A stretch of 58,436 nucleotides of DNA. Source: Nostoc commune NIES-4072. GTDB taxonomy: Bacteria; Cyanobacteriota; Cyanobacteriia; Cyanobacteriales; Nostocaceae. The stretch is taken from the NCBI RefSeq assembly GCF_003113895.1, contig NZ_BDUD01000001.1, positions 3,689,600 to 3,748,035 on the forward strand. The letters are read 5' to 3'. A program made the position numbers and the translations under genes. Below the pieces are notes generated by a model. That model was not told where the DNA came from and ran no database searches. It saw only the letters and a list, made by a program, of their open reading frames with translations. The first letter of the stretch is position 1, and every line of letters begins with the position of its first letter. Positions 27,835 to 37,986 of the stretch are shown piece by piece.

Positions 27835-28398
27835 TCACAATCGCAACTTATGAGCATTTATTCCGGTGAGGATACCAACCAGCAGCCAAGTGATGGCTAA
27901 TCCCATGACTTCGCCTAAGAATAACTGCATCAAACGATGTAAAATCATCCCGACAGCAGAACCCACGGGGACAGCAACAGCCCAACTCGCCGAAGAGACA
28001 AATATCCATCGCCACGCGTTATGCTGGGGAATTGCCAATGATTGTGCCAATCCAATGCCCAAGCCGCCAAGCGCCCCATAAACCGCCCCAGACAGGATTC
28101 TCAGGGGAAGAATCTGAGTGCTAGGTACTATCCAACCCACCGCACCAATACTAATCGCGGTGATAATACTCCAACCCAAAAGACTTGACAAAATCCACCT
28201 GATACAATAAATAGGTTCTTTGAGAAGACAACCTTGAGGAATTGCGATCGCAAATCCGCCGATAGCCGCCTCTACTACCCCAATATCAGGTTTATCGCCG
28301 ACTTCGATAAACAGTAAACTCAATAAAAAACCGCCAAAAGTAGCGAAAGTCCAGAGCAGTATAAAGCTAAATCTAGTATTTTCCGGCGCGAATGGCAT
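27835..28398 (-). CDS. Polytopic membrane protein, unknown function
   Basis: About 187 residues, very hydrophobic, with probably five membrane helices (FILLWTFATFGGFLLSLLFI, AAIGGFAIAIPQG, ILSSLLGWSIITAISIGAVG, SGAVYGALGGLGIGLAQSLAI, GLAITWLLVGILTGI). The pattern of GA/GL-rich helices and a conserved W-R-W-I segment resembles small cyanobacterial membrane proteins of unknown role. The ATG at 28398 overlaps the upstream gene's TGA by one base (TGATG), so it is translationally coupled to the GHL10 hydrolase gene. A TTG at 28401 is also possible. Function not known. Confidence 0.75.
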   Translation of the reverse strand: MPFAPENTRFSFILLWTFATFGGFLLSLLFIEVGDKPDIGVVEAAIGGFAIAIPQGCLLKEPIYCIRWILSSLLGWSIITAISIGAVGWIVPSTQILPLRILSGAVYGALGGLGIGLAQSLAIPQHNAWRWIFVSSASWAVAVPVGSAVGMILHRLMQLFLGEVMGLAITWLLVGILTGINAHKLRL

Positions 28399-29645
28399 CA
28401 AAGTTTCTTTGGTTTTAATAGTCTGACAGTTTTAGCATTAAACAGATCAAAAAAAGCTTTGCGTCGCTGTTGGGGCGATTCGGGTACAATGTAACCCCAG
28501 AGACTCTCCCAGTAAAAAAAGGAGATCCCGTCAAAATTGCGATCGCGCACCACCTGAACTTGTTCTGTAATTTGTGCCATTTTCACCGGATTACGCACCG
28601 TTCCCGTTGATATCCCAATACCTACAGGAATTAGACTTTGAGCCAATTTTATCGATGATTGTTCCAGTTGAGCGATAAAAGAGTTTTTGTCATTTCGATA
28701 TACCTGTAAAATTAACTCATTAACTAAACCTTTTTTTACCCAATTTTCCCAATCTTGCAAATAGTATTTGTAGGCAAAAGCTTGATAGTTAGGAGACAAA
28801 GATATTCTAACTTGGGGTTTTACTGCCTTGACAGCTTGATAGATTTCTGCCATAAAATCAGTAATTTTGTCTGCCCGCCACCGCATCCACTCTGGGTTAA
28901 AAGGATCAGTTGGGGGACTTTTGCCTTGATGCTCTTGCTGGTAGAGTTCAATAGTGAAGCGATCGTAGCCAAACTGTACCGGCATCCCAAAATGATCGTC
29001 AAGCTGAATACCATCCACATCGTAATCTTTGACTACTTCCAAAATTAGCCCTTGGATAAATTCTTGAACTTGCGGATGTAAGGGATTCAACCAAGCCACC
29101 TTACTTACCAAAACATTATCGATTTCTTCTGGTGGAGCATCTTGGGTAGACTTTATACCTTCTTGCCCAATTGTCAACCAGTCAGGATAACGCTTTGCTA
29201 ATTGTGAATAATGTGGCGTCATAAACCCGTATTCAAACCAGGGGATCACTCTCAAATCTTTATTTTTTGCAAGTGTTACTATTTTTGCTAAAACATCCTG
29301 TCCACCGTGCATGAAGTTGAGCAAAGGTTGAGTTTCCGAACCTGTAGTCATTTTAGCTACAGCACTCTTATAAAAAGTATGTCCTCGGTTCCAAACTACA
29401 GGATAAATTGTATTAAAGTTGAGAGTCGATAATTGGTTTATAGCACGGTTAACACCCCAAGGAAAAAATAGTACACCACTCGCAACATTAGTGAGCCAAA
29501 CGCCACGGATTTCTGTAGTTAATGGACTTATATTTTGGGAATAAACTGGCACTGAAGAGACTGAAGAGAGCGAAAAAACTGTTAAGGTGGCTACTAATCC
29601 CAAACACAGTAAGTAAGAAACACAACGGCGAGCAACCCGATTCAT
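28398..29645 (-). CDS. Secreted glycosyl hydrolase-like protein (GHL10/DUF187 family)
   Basis: About 415 residues of the GHL10 family (formerly DUF187), TIM-barrel proteins related to glycoside hydrolase families and thought to act on cell-wall or surface glycans. Family motifs: ITTEIRGVWLTNVAS is close to the N-terminus, then FNTIYPVVWNRGHTFYKS, RVIPWFEYGFMTPH, VKDYDVDGIQLDDHFGMP, and GISFFYWESLWG. The ATG at 29645 (MNRVARRCVSYLLCLGLVA) gives a signal peptide with a hydrophobic core ending near VYSQ. The frame is open to 29741, but that would bury the signal sequence. It is coupled to the membrane-protein gene downstream. Confidence 0.88.
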   Translation of the reverse strand: MNRVARRCVSYLLCLGLVATLTVFSLSSVSSVPVYSQNISPLTTEIRGVWLTNVASGVLFFPWGVNRAINQLSTLNFNTIYPVVWNRGHTFYKSAVAKMTTGSETQPLLNFMHGGQDVLAKIVTLAKNKDLRVIPWFEYGFMTPHYSQLAKRYPDWLTIGQEGIKSTQDAPPEEIDNVLVSKVAWLNPLHPQVQEFIQGLILEVVKDYDVDGIQLDDHFGMPVQFGYDRFTIELYQQEHQGKSPPTDPFNPEWMRWRADKITDFMAEIYQAVKAVKPQVRISLSPNYQAFAYKYYLQDWENWVKKGLVNELILQVYRNDKNSFIAQLEQSSIKLAQSLIPVGIGISTGTVRNPVKMAQITEQVQVVRDRNFDGISFFYWESLWGYIVPESPQQRRKAFFDLFNAKTVRLLKPKKL

Positions 29646-29857
29646 TTGTAAGCTTAACCTAGTGCGATCGGAATATATATAACTACAAAATAAAGTTGTA
29701 ATCCTCCGGATGATGTAAAGAAATGATGATTCAGAATTCACGAGTCAGAACTCAGAACTCAGAATAGTTGAAATAATATAGAGCCAATTTTGGTTATGAA
29801 TATACTTAAGATACCAAAACCTGATAAATTATGACTCCTAACTCTTAATTTTTGTAC

Positions 29858-29877
29858 AGACGCGATTAATCGCGTCT
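29858..29877. repeat. Perfect 20-bp palindrome AGACGCGATT/AATCGCGTCT
   Basis: A perfect inverted repeat without a loop in the short gap after glcD and before the GHL10 gene. Its sequence is close to the inner arms of the small element at 53067-53201 (AGACGCGATAAATCG), so it may be an internal relic of the same family. It could also stop transcription leaving glcD. Confidence 0.6.
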
Positions 29878-29893
29878 CCTGACTTCTTTTTTC

Positions 29894-31366
29894 TTAAAAT
29901 CTTTCCACACCTTCAAATTGCTTGAGTGCCGATGCATTTGCTGCTTCACCACAAGTTCGTGGTGTGGGGAATATCTTCTCAGGATTTGCTAACCCTTTAG
30001 GATTAAAAACTTGCCGTACCCATTGCATAGTTTCTAAATCAACTTGGCTAAACATCTGTGGCATATAGCACTTTTTCTCTGCACCGATGCCATGTTCACC
30101 CGAAATACTACCACCAACTTGCACACAAAGTTTAAGAATTTTTCCACCCATTTCTTCTACTTGTTCTAATGCTCCATGCACAGAATTATCATAAAGAATT
30201 AGTGGATGAAGATTGCCATCGCCAGCATGAAATACATTGGCAACCCGATAACCGTATTGTTCACTTAAAGTCTTAATTTCATGCAGAACATAAGGCAACT
30301 GAGTCCGAGGAATTACACCATCTTGTACATAATAATCTGGGCTTAAATGCCCAGCCGCAGCAAAAGCAGCTTTGCGTCCTTTCCATAATTTCAATCTGGT
30401 TTCTGGGTCAGTAGCAGAAGTGACATTTCGTGCCCCATTCTTTTTACAAATTTCAATAACTCGCTGCTTATTTCCTGCAACTTCCACTTCTAAACCATCA
30501 ATTTCTATTAGCAAAATGGCAGTAGCATCGCGGGGATAACAATTAGTTGCTACAACGTCTTCAACAGCATTGATGCTGAAGTTATCCATCATTTCCATAC
30601 CACCAGGAATAATCCCGGCGCTGATGATGTCAGAAACAGTTGCTCCCGCAGCTTCAATGCTAGTAAAATCTGCCAACAGTACACAAATTGATTCTGCACT
30701 TTTAAGAATTCGCAAAGTAATTTCTGTAGCAATTCCTAAAGTACCTTCGGAACCAACAAACACACCTGTTAAATCATAACCAGGCATTTCTGGGATTTGT
30801 CCGCCTGTATCGATAATTTCCCCTTCTGGCGTGACAATTTTTAATCCTAAAACGTGGTTGGTAGTAACACCGTATTTGAGACAATGTACGCCACCAGAGT
30901 TTTCGGCAATATTGCCCCCAATAGAGCAGATAATTTGGCTAGAAGGGTCAGGAGCGTAGTAAAAACCAGCACCACTAACAGCCTGCGTTACCCAACTATT
31001 AATCACCCCTGGTTGTACAACTGTCCGTTGATTTTCTAAATCAATGCTGAGGATTTGCCGCATTAATGAGGTAACAATTAAAACTGAGTCTTCTAATGGT
31101 AAAGCGCCGCCAGATAGACCAGTACCAGAACCGCGTGCTATGAAGGGGATAGAATACTGGTTGCATATTTTCACAATTTGGGCAACTTGTTCTGTAGTTC
31201 TGGGTAAAACCACCACAGCCGGACGTTGACGATAGCCAGTTAAACCATCGCATTCATAGGTAATGAGTTCTTCGCGGCGTTGCACCACACCATTTTTACC
31301 AAGGACAGCCTCGAATGCTTTGAGAATAGGTTTCCAGTTGCGTTGTTTTTTATCTTGGGTAAGCAT
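29894..31366 (-). CDS. glcD: Glycolate dehydrogenase/oxidase FAD subunit GlcD
   Basis: A 490-residue FAD-dependent dehydrogenase that oxidises glycolate to glyoxylate in photorespiration. The FAD-binding PCMH domain carries IPFIARGSGTGLSGGALP, VVQPGVINSW, YAPDPSSQIICSIGGNIAEN and VLGLKIVTPEGEI. The C-terminal substrate domain carries GRKAAFAAAGHLSPDYYVQD, VANVFHAGDGNLHP, and the metal and substrate region GGSISGEHGIGAEKK. D-lactate dehydrogenases look similar, so the substrate is inferred from close resemblance to cyanobacterial GlcD. ATG at 31366. No glcE/glcF genes follow. Confidence 0.92.
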   Translation of the reverse strand: MLTQDKKQRNWKPILKAFEAVLGKNGVVQRREELITYECDGLTGYRQRPAVVVLPRTTEQVAQIVKICNQYSIPFIARGSGTGLSGGALPLEDSVLIVTSLMRQILSIDLENQRTVVQPGVINSWVTQAVSGAGFYYAPDPSSQIICSIGGNIAENSGGVHCLKYGVTTNHVLGLKIVTPEGEIIDTGGQIPEMPGYDLTGVFVGSEGTLGIATEITLRILKSAESICVLLADFTSIEAAGATVSDIISAGIIPGGMEMMDNFSINAVEDVVATNCYPRDATAILLIEIDGLEVEVAGNKQRVIEICKKNGARNVTSATDPETRLKLWKGRKAAFAAAGHLSPDYYVQDGVIPRTQLPYVLHEIKTLSEQYGYRVANVFHAGDGNLHPLILYDNSVHGALEQVEEMGGKILKLCVQVGGSISGEHGIGAEKKCYMPQMFSQVDLETMQWVRQVFNPKGLANPEKIFPTPRTCGEAANASALKQFEGVERF

Positions 31367-31392
31367 AGTTTTTTAAAGTTTAAGGTAGATGT

Positions 31393-31770
31393 TTACAGAT
31401 TGGTTAAAATTGCAATTACTTCCTCAGATGAATTTAAAGCCATTAACGTAATACCAGCCAATCCAGGAAATTTATCTACATAATCTGCTTGATTGCGATA
31501 AAGTCGTAACTTTACTAATTCTTTTGCTAACAATTGACGCTGTGGTTCGGAACTAATATCAAATTGGTCACTGACATACTTGTGAGCATTACCTGTTGTC
31601 GGAATTGAATGCCCTTGTTGATCGCGCAGGTAGTTTCGTGCTTCGATAAAAGCTGCATAGTACGCTCGACTGATGGCCGCACGAAACTTAGCTTCTTGAT
31701 TGGCAGAAGTAGTTGCAGCACCTGCTAGCTCTTTAGCTACTTTAAGATACTCAGACCAATCAAAATTCAT
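31393..31770 (-). CDS. HEPN domain protein (UPF0332-like)
   Basis: A 125-residue all-helical protein with HEPN hallmarks of the UPF0332 branch: FRAAISRAYYAAFIEARNYL (residues 29-48), His63 in GNAHKYV, and KLRLYRNQADY (87-97). HEPN nucleases use R-x4-6-H; here Arg92-Asn93 is followed by Tyr97 where His is expected, as in the UPF0332 group. HEPN proteins are often RNase toxins or nucleotidyltransferase partners. The start overlaps the stop of the gene at 31760-32125 by 11 bp, so the two are translated together as a two-gene unit. The partner is not an MNT nucleotidyltransferase. ATG at 31770. Confidence 0.87.
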   Translation of the reverse strand: MNFDWSEYLKVAKELAGAATTSANQEAKFRAAISRAYYAAFIEARNYLRDQQGHSIPTTGNAHKYVSDQFDISSEPQRQLLAKELVKLRLYRNQADYVDKFPGLAGITLMALNSSEEVIAILTNL

Positions 31771-32125
31771 CTGGATATTCTAAAAGCGTAATTAACTGAC
31801 TTCGTACCTCGTGTGTTGTATTATTTAACCACCAATCCAGATCCATTTGTTTTTGTCTTGTGATCGCATCATCAGGATCAAGCTTCATCAGAATAGATAA
31901 TATCAGTAGCACGTAGTCGATGATTTCTGGATCTGGAACAACTTCCAGAAATAGCTGAGAGTCAGGGAAGTAGTGGCGAATTTTCTCAGGTGCTTCTAGC
32001 AGCACGGGAATGAGAAACGGATGTTTATCCAGAAATTCTAAAACTTCGGTGCGCTCTCGGAAGGTATATAACTGCTCAAGGGTTTCGATATTGGCGGGAG
32101 AAATGCTAACTGCGGTGTCTGTCAT
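31760..32125 (-). CDS. Unknown partner protein of the HEPN gene
   Basis: A 121-residue acidic protein with FRERTEVLEFLDKHPFLIPVLLEAPEKIRHYFPDSQLF in the first half, a strand-like LEVVPDPEI..YVLLILSI in the middle, and DLDWWLNNTTHEVRSQLITLLEY at the end. I recognise the general pattern from small cyanobacterial proteins without assigned function. No DNA-binding motif or nucleotidyltransferase signature (GSRARG) is visible. It is first in a two-gene unit and overlaps the HEPN gene by 11 bp, the arrangement usual for an antitoxin placed before its toxin. That role is inference. ATG at 32125. Confidence 0.82.
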   Translation of the reverse strand: MTDTAVSISPANIETLEQLYTFRERTEVLEFLDKHPFLIPVLLEAPEKIRHYFPDSQLFLEVVPDPEIIDYVLLILSILMKLDPDDAITRQKQMDLDWWLNNTTHEVRSQLITLLEYPDEF

Positions 32126-32434
32126 GGCATTTTACAGGCTGCTGTTGATGGCTGTGTTTACTATTGTTGCAAGAATAGCAGCTAAAGGGGGAGTGAAAGG
32201 CGATCGCCTAATTTGAATAAAGCAGATATGATGAGCGAAGTTTAACGCCTTCTTGGTATCGAGCTTCTCATAGACAGGTTGTCTGGAACGGTAATGAAAC
32301 TTAACATCCTGTTAATTGCTGGCTTATGCTCTTCGGACAAAATTTGCTAAGGCTCTCAGCCCGACGCAGCTTATGCTGTAGTAATTCAGCAGTAAGAAGC
32401 ATAAACTTGAGTGTTTCCGAGAAATTAATCGACT
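32126..32434. other. Intergenic region
   Basis: A 309-bp gap upstream of the HEPN/partner unit, which should hold its promoter. One GCGATCGC-type site lies near 32200. No gene recognised. Confidence 0.4.
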
Positions 32435-32566
32435 GGAGATGAACGTGCCGAACAGGAACGACAACGTGCCGAACAGGAACGAGAACGCGCCGAACAAGCA
32501 GAACAACGTACCCAATTACTAGCAGATAGACTACGGGCTATGGGCGTAGATCCCGACAATCTCTAG
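32435..32566 (+). pseudogene. C-terminal coiled-coil remnant of a Uma2 family gene
   Basis: The plus-strand frame ending at TAG 32564-32566 reads ERAEQERQRAEQERERAEQ, then QRTQLLADRLRAMGVDPDNL. This is the coiled-coil tail typical of longer Uma2 proteins. A TAA closes the frame about 15 codons upstream of the first repeat, and no catalytic domain precedes it. It is a leftover 3' end. The nucleotide sequence has near-perfect 24-bp repeats (GAACGTGCCGAACAGGAACG). Confidence 0.7.
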
Positions 32567-32621
32567 AACACTCACTGTAAAGGCGCAAAGTTTTTTGCGT
32601 CTTTGCATAAGTTTATAATTC

Positions 32622-33527
32622 TCAGGAAATTGTGCAATTTATAAACTCATTTATCCGATGCCAAACCTTTTCTAATAAATTAGGATCATCTGCATCAAAC
32701 CATTCAATTTGTGGATAGGCTCGAAACCAAGTACGTTGTCGCTTGGCAAATTGTCGCGTATGTAAAATTGTTAATTCTTTCGCTTCATCTAAGGAAATAT
32801 CCCCAGCCAAATATTGCTTAATTTCTTGATAGCCCAAAGTATTCAACAAAGACAAATCAACGCCATATTTTTGACTAAGATACTCCACCTCAGCAACCAA
32901 ACCATTTGCTATCATTTGCTCAGTACGCTGTTGAATACGAGCAAGCAACTTTTCAACATCGCAATCTAAACCAATTTGCAAAATCGGATAATTGGGGGGA
33001 TTCTCCCCTTGCTGTTCTGAAATCGGATATCCAGTAACATAATATACTTCTAAGGCTCTTAAAGTTCGCACTAAATCATTGCCATGAATCTTTTGTGCTG
33101 CAACGGGGTCAACTTGTTGTAACATTGCGTAGAGTTGTGGTTGACCGAGAGATTCAAGCTGCGATCGCAATTCAATCTGTGGTGCAACTCTCGGAATTTT
33201 CATCCCTTGGACAATTGAACGTATATATAAACCAGTGCCACCAACTAGAAACAGTGGTGTAACCCCAACAGAAGCAATTAAGGCTTGTGTTTGCTGCTGA
33301 TAGTCTGCTAATGTCATCATATCTGCTGGATCGCAGATATCTATTAAATAATGCGGCACCAATTTTTGTTCAGCCACAGTTGGTTTCGCCGTCCCAATAT
33401 CAAACTCACGATAAACTTGACGAGAATCAGCACTCAGAATTACAGAACCCAACCGCATCGCCAAAGCCAAAGCTAAACCAGATTTACCCGTTGCCGTCGC
33501 CCCACAAATCACAATTAATTTAGTCAT
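32622..33527 (-). CDS. miaA: tRNA dimethylallyltransferase MiaA
   Basis: A 301-residue enzyme that adds a dimethylallyl group to A37 of tRNAs reading UNN codons. Motifs: P-loop CGATATGKSGLALALA, substrate loop ADSRQVYREFDIGTAKP, HYLIDICDP, LVGGTGLYIRSIVQG, and C-terminal TRQFAKRQRTWFR, followed by an EWFDADDP segment. ATG at 33527 at the usual position. It is divergent from gyrB with a gap of about 260 bp filled with heptamer and CCCCTG repeats. Confidence 0.96.
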   Translation of the reverse strand: MTKLIVICGATATGKSGLALALAMRLGSVILSADSRQVYREFDIGTAKPTVAEQKLVPHYLIDICDPADMMTLADYQQQTQALIASVGVTPLFLVGGTGLYIRSIVQGMKIPRVAPQIELRSQLESLGQPQLYAMLQQVDPVAAQKIHGNDLVRTLRALEVYYVTGYPISEQQGENPPNYPILQIGLDCDVEKLLARIQQRTEQMIANGLVAEVEYLSQKYGVDLSLLNTLGYQEIKQYLAGDISLDEAKELTILHTRQFAKRQRTWFRAYPQIEWFDADDPNLLEKVWHRINEFINCTIS

Positions 33528-33642
33528 TAGTCATTGGTCATTAGTTATTTGTTATGGGGCATTGGGCATTGGGCATTGGGCATTAGACAATGATTAATAG
33601 TTCTTCTCCCCCTGCCTCCCTTGCTCCCCCTGCTCCCCATGC
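33526..33642. repeat. Mixed heptamer repeat block
   Basis: ATTAGTC/ATTGGTC heptamers are followed by three or more GGGCATT copies (about 33556-33580) and a CCCCTGC tract (33606-33642). Different repeat families are stacked in one gap between miaA and gyrB. Confidence 0.75.
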
Positions 33643-33790
33643 CCCTCTTCCACGGCAGTGCAACCCCAGTATAAACTTCTCTAGAAAATGCCCTACAGAC
33701 GCCAGCAAGGCTTTTGTGTTACAATTTTGGAGTGTTTTTACTTTTATTTGCCTTTAGGCGATTTCAACCCCACGCATCAGGAGAGTTTAC

Positions 33791-35728
33791 ATGACGAGCA
33801 GTTACAGTGCCGATCAGATTCAAGTTCTGGAAGGTCTGGAAGCCGTCCGCAAAAGACCAGGAATGTACATCGGTACCACTGGGCCGCGAGGACTCCACCA
33901 TTTAGTTTACGAGGTGGTGGACAATTCAATCGATGAGGCTTTGGCGGGTCATTGCACTCATATAGAGGTGGATATTAACGCTGATGGTTCAGTGACTGTA
34001 ACAGATGATGGTCGCGGTATTCCCGTCGATACTCACTCGCGCACTGGGAAATCGGCTTTGGAAACCGTGATGACGGTACTGCACGCTGGTGGTAAGTTTG
34101 GCGGCGGTGGGTACAAAGTTTCTGGAGGATTACACGGGGTTGGTATTTCTGTTGTTAATGCCCTATCTGAGGTTGTAGAAGTTACAGTTTGGCGAGATAA
34201 AAAGGTTCATCTCCAACGCTATGAACGCGGTGTCCCAGTTAGTGAACTGCAAGTCAAGCCTTACAAAGAAGCTAGAACTGGAACTTCTGTCACTTTCAAG
34301 CCAGATACCCAAATCTTTACAACTAGCATTGAGTTTGATTACATCACTTTATCAGGTCGCCTACGGGAATTGGCGTATCTGAATGCAGGTGTAAAAATTA
34401 CCTTTACTGACCACCGTCTAGAACTACTAAAAAGCGATACAGCCAAGGTAGAAACCTACGAGTACAAGGGTGGGATCAAAGAGTACATTGCGTACATGAA
34501 CCGTGAGAAGCAGCCACTGCATGAAGAAATTATCTATGTACAGGGGGAACGCAATAATGTACAAGTGGAAGTCTCATTGCAATGGTGTACTGATGCTTAT
34601 ACGGATAATGTGCTAGGTTTTGCTAACAATATTCGTACCGTGGATGGTGGTACGCACTTAGAAGGGTTGAAGGCAGTTCTGACTCGGACATTAAATGCGA
34701 TCGCCCGCAAGCGCAATAAAATTAAAGAGAATGAACCTAACCTCAGTGGTGAACATGTCCGCGAAGGTTTGACTGCGGTAATTTCGGTTAAAGTCCCAGA
34801 TCCAGAATTTGAAGGACAAACCAAAACCAAACTCGGTAACACTGAAGTTCGAGGGATTGTTGATTCTTTGGTAGGAGAAGTCCTCACCGAGTATCTAGAA
34901 TTTCATCCTGCGATCGCAGACTCAATTTTAGATAAAGCTATCCAAGCTTTCAAAGCCGCAGAAGCAGCGCGTCATGCGCGGGAATTAGTTCGGCGCAAAT
35001 CCGTACTGGAATCTTCGCCATTACCTGGTAAATTAGCAGATTGCAGTTCTCGTGATCCCAGCGAATCGGAGATATTCATCGTGGAAGGGGACTCAGCCGG
35101 TGGGAGTGCCAAACAAGGACGCGATCGCCGCACTCAAGCTATCTTGCCTCTACGTGGTAAAATTCTCAACATTGAAAAAACCGACGATGCCAAAATTTAT
35201 AAAAATAACGAAGTTCAAGCGTTAATTACAGCACTCGGTTTAGGTGTCAAAGGTGATGAATTCGATTCCACTCAACTGCGTTATCATCGGATAGTCATCA
35301 TGACGGATGCTGACGTAGATGGGGCGCACATCCGGACTTTGTTGTTAACATTCTTCTATCGATATCAGCGAGCGCTCATCGAACAAGGCTTTATTTATAT
35401 TGCTTGTCCTCCACTGTTTAAAGTAGAACGGGGACGTAATCATGAGTACTGCTATAGCGATCGCGAAAAAGATCAAGCAATTGCTAAATTCCCTGCTAAC
35501 GCTAACTACACCATCCAACGCTTCAAAGGTTTGGGTGAAATGATGCCACAACAACTCTGGGACACCACAATGAACCCAGAAACCCGCAAAATGAAGCAAG
35601 TCGAAATTGAGGACGCTGCTGAAGCCGATCGCATCTTCACAATTTTAATGGGCGATCGCGTCGCACCCAGACGAGAATTCATCGAAACCTATGGTTCTAA
35701 ACTCAACTTCACCGATTTAGATATCTAA
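33791..35728 (+). CDS. gyrB: DNA gyrase subunit B
   Basis: The 645-residue ATPase subunit of gyrase. GHKL ATPase: [47 protein letters not shown], and transducer motif [14 protein letters not shown] domain: [17 protein letters not shown] and [23 protein letters not shown]-terminal segment: [24 protein letters not shown]. Normal length for a cyanobacterial GyrB without the proteobacterial insert. GGAGAG precedes the ATG at 33791. A strong terminator follows. recF is not adjacent; the gyrA/parC-type gene lies 5.6 kb away on the other strand. Confidence 0.97.
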   Translation: MTSSYSADQIQVLEGLEAVRKRPGMYIGTTGPRGLHHLVYEVVDNSIDEALAGHCTHIEVDINADGSVTVTDDGRGIPVDTHSRTGKSALETVMTVLHAGGKFGGGGYKVSGGLHGVGISVVNALSEVVEVTVWRDKKVHLQRYERGVPVSELQVKPYKEARTGTSVTFKPDTQIFTTSIEFDYITLSGRLRELAYLNAGVKITFTDHRLELLKSDTAKVETYEYKGGIKEYIAYMNREKQPLHEEIIYVQGERNNVQVEVSLQWCTDAYTDNVLGFANNIRTVDGGTHLEGLKAVLTRTLNAIARKRNKIKENEPNLSGEHVREGLTAVISVKVPDPEFEGQTKTKLGNTEVRGIVDSLVGEVLTEYLEFHPAIADSILDKAIQAFKAAEAARHARELVRRKSVLESSPLPGKLADCSSRDPSESEIFIVEGDSAGGSAKQGRDRRTQAILPLRGKILNIEKTDDAKIYKNNEVQALITALGLGVKGDEFDSTQLRYHRIVIMTDADVDGAHIRTLLLTFFYRYQRALIEQGFIYIACPPLFKVERGRNHEYCYSDREKDQAIAKFPANANYTIQRFKGLGEMMPQQLWDTTMNPETRKMKQVEIEDAAEADRIFTILMGDRVAPRREFIETYGSKLNFTDLDI

Positions 35729-35767
35729 TATCGATTCTCTAGCACGACTCCAATAATTTGTGACATT

Positions 35768-35804
35768 GGTAATGGGTAAAAACGTATTACCCATTACCTT
35801 TTTT
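35768..35804 (+). terminator. Intrinsic terminator of gyrB
   Basis: GGTAATGGGTAA pairs perfectly with TTACCCATTACC around a seven-base loop, followed by six Ts, 40 bases after the gyrB stop. Confidence 0.88.
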
Positions 35805-35982
35805 ATATCCAAAACCGCTATAAAAACTATCTCTTTGGGAGGATGTCAAACTACGAAACATGTAAATCTTCTGTATTAATATTTTTCAGACTACAAACTA
35901 TGTCGTTAGATAAGTGACTATATCCATAAATTCATTAGATATTGTCAATAATTCCTTATTTAAATGGATTTTAGACAAAGCT

Positions 35983-36591
35983 ATGAAAGTGAGCAAAGGC
36001 ATAGTAAAAATATTGTTCAATATTATTGGCATAAGTAGCTTGGTTGCTTTATCTGCTTGCGCTCAACCTGTCGAAAGTCCTACAGTAACTGTTCCTCCCG
36101 TCACGCCAACTCCTACTGCCACCATTGCCACCCAAAATTTAGCAGAACTGGCAAAGTCAGCAGCCAGCCAGGGACAGTTTCAAACCCTCATCCGAGCAGT
36201 GCAAGCCGCAGGCTTAACTCAACAGCTTTCTGCACCAGGGCCTTACACAATATTTGCACCTACTGATGCTGCTTTCTCTGCTTTACCAAAAACTACTTTA
36301 GACCAACTCTTACAGCCAGCAAACAAACAACAATTAGTCAAGCTTCTGGCATACCACGTTATACCTGGGGGAATTACCTCCCAGCAATTGACATCTGGAC
36401 AAGTTAAAACAGTTGAGGGTAGTCCTGTTCAAATTACAGTTGATCGTGCCAGCAATTCAATCACAGTCAACAACGCTAAAGTGACTCAGCCAGACATCCC
36501 AGCTAGCAACGGCATTGTTCATATAGTTGACCAGGTACTTCTGCCACCTAATTTTCCCCCAAATCTAAAAACCGCCCCAACACCACGGTAA
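35983..36591 (+). CDS. Fasciclin-domain lipoprotein
   Basis: About 202 residues. The ATG at 35983 gives a lipoprotein signal peptide (KILFNIIGISSLVALSAC) with a lipobox and Cys acylation site, then a Pro/Thr-rich linker. A single FAS1 (fasciclin) domain follows: FQTLIRAVQAAGLTQQL, GPYTIFAPTDAAFSALP, LLAYHVIPGGI, and NGIVHIVDQVLLP. FAS1 proteins mediate adhesion or bind small ligands at the cell surface. The frame is open to a GTG at 35914, but that would put a non-signal stretch first. It ends with a short Pro-rich tail. No operon partner. Confidence 0.9.
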   Translation: MKVSKGIVKILFNIIGISSLVALSACAQPVESPTVTVPPVTPTPTATIATQNLAELAKSAASQGQFQTLIRAVQAAGLTQQLSAPGPYTIFAPTDAAFSALPKTTLDQLLQPANKQQLVKLLAYHVIPGGITSQQLTSGQVKTVEGSPVQITVDRASNSITVNNAKVTQPDIPASNGIVHIVDQVLLPPNFPPNLKTAPTPR

Positions 36592-37986
36592 TTCAAGCAT
36601 TGCTTACAATTTCCAGTTTTCGGTAGGGGTGGCTTTTAAACCTACCTCTAGCGAAAACTAGACGCTAACAATCGATTAAAAAAATTAGGTTGCTTTACCA
36701 CGCAAGTGGTAGGTAAATGCGACATAACCATAAAAATTCTAAATTTTTCAGTTAGCAGACAACCATATAATTTGCTGATTGTCAATATTTTACAAAAATT
36801 CAATCTTCTGGTGTTAGCTAAACTACCAACTTTATGGAAGTTTAGTTAAGATGATACTCTTTGCACTGACTGGCTGATTTCTTTTGTCCACCAGTTAGAA
36901 ACACATTTGTTATGCTTTAAGAAAATAACTGAATCTCATCTATCAAACAGCAATTAATAAGTATTTTGAGGATTTCTCATAATAAGATGACAAAAAATTA
37001 CTTAAACATAAGTATTGAAGTTTACAGATTACTTACGTAAATCAAGTTTGTAACCAAATCATCTAGGCAATCTTCTAGGTTCTCTTTATTCGAGGTAATG
37101 CTTACTGGAAGCGGACACCATCTGGCAGTAAACTTGTTAATATCTTCATGTACTGCCGCAGGGATCGCTATTGTATCGGATGTATCTAATGAACTTTTGC
37201 CTTAAATAAAACTATATTGGCGAGTTCGCAGGACAAATTCTTTTTGTATTGATTAAAATATCCTTGTATACAATAAGAAAAGTTTGTCAAGTTTCATAGG
37301 GCTGAAATCGCCACAGTGCGCTAACGTGTGAATAAGGCCAAATTAGTTAAACCTAAATTGATCTGCTATCAGGTCGATCTGCCACAGCCTCAACTCCTAA
37401 GTTAAGGTAATTAGTACGCAGAAGGTTAACTGCTTTAAGGCAAACACCATTACCCTTGTTGTATTTACCCAAGGTCAAGAACCGCTTTAGTCTAAGGAAT
37501 GCGTAATTTGTGAAGGAAATGTAAAAATGGGTAGATTAAGACCAATCCTCTGAGTTAACATAAAATTCACTCTTCCTAAGTAATGAATGTTGTGTAAAAT
37601 ACATGAAATTCAGCAAAAGCAAACGTACTTACTTCGTAATGTAATAAGAGGGTCACTGCAATTCCGAAAAGTGGAGAAAAATTTAAGAGTATAACTCCCG
37701 TTTTTAATGTCTTTTTGGTAATAGTGGCTAATAATTGCTTTAGAAGTTCATGATTAATACACAAAAAGAGTGCAATTTCTGTGAAACAGGCTACAATCGG
37801 AAGAGTCTTTCTAGGAAAATCTGCCAACAGTCTGAACTCATTAGTATAGAGTGGCAAATTTTTTGGTAAAGGCGAGTCTTTTTTTTGATCAGTTAGTTGA
37901 AAGCAGTGTGTGATAGCAACACACATAACATTTACTAAGATGAGCAAGTCACTTTTAGTAATCGCTTAAACTAAAGTAAAAAACCT
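36592..37986. other. Long non-coding region upstream of sigA
   Basis: About 1.5 kb without a convincing gene. A minus-strand frame of 123 codons (37576-37947) has no family features and uneven codon use, and I did not accept it. The length suits several promoters and a long leader for sigA. No named operator could be placed by eye. Confidence 0.45.

Noticed and set aside
33791..35728. Chromosome origin next to gyrB
   Set aside because: No dnaA, dnaN or recF and no DnaA-box cluster in the window; gyrB location is not tied to the origin in cyanobacteria.
37576..37947. A 123-codon minus-strand frame upstream of sigA
   Set aside because: Two weakly hydrophobic stretches but no family resemblance, no good ribosome-binding site and AT-rich uneven codon use; more likely chance in a long leader region.
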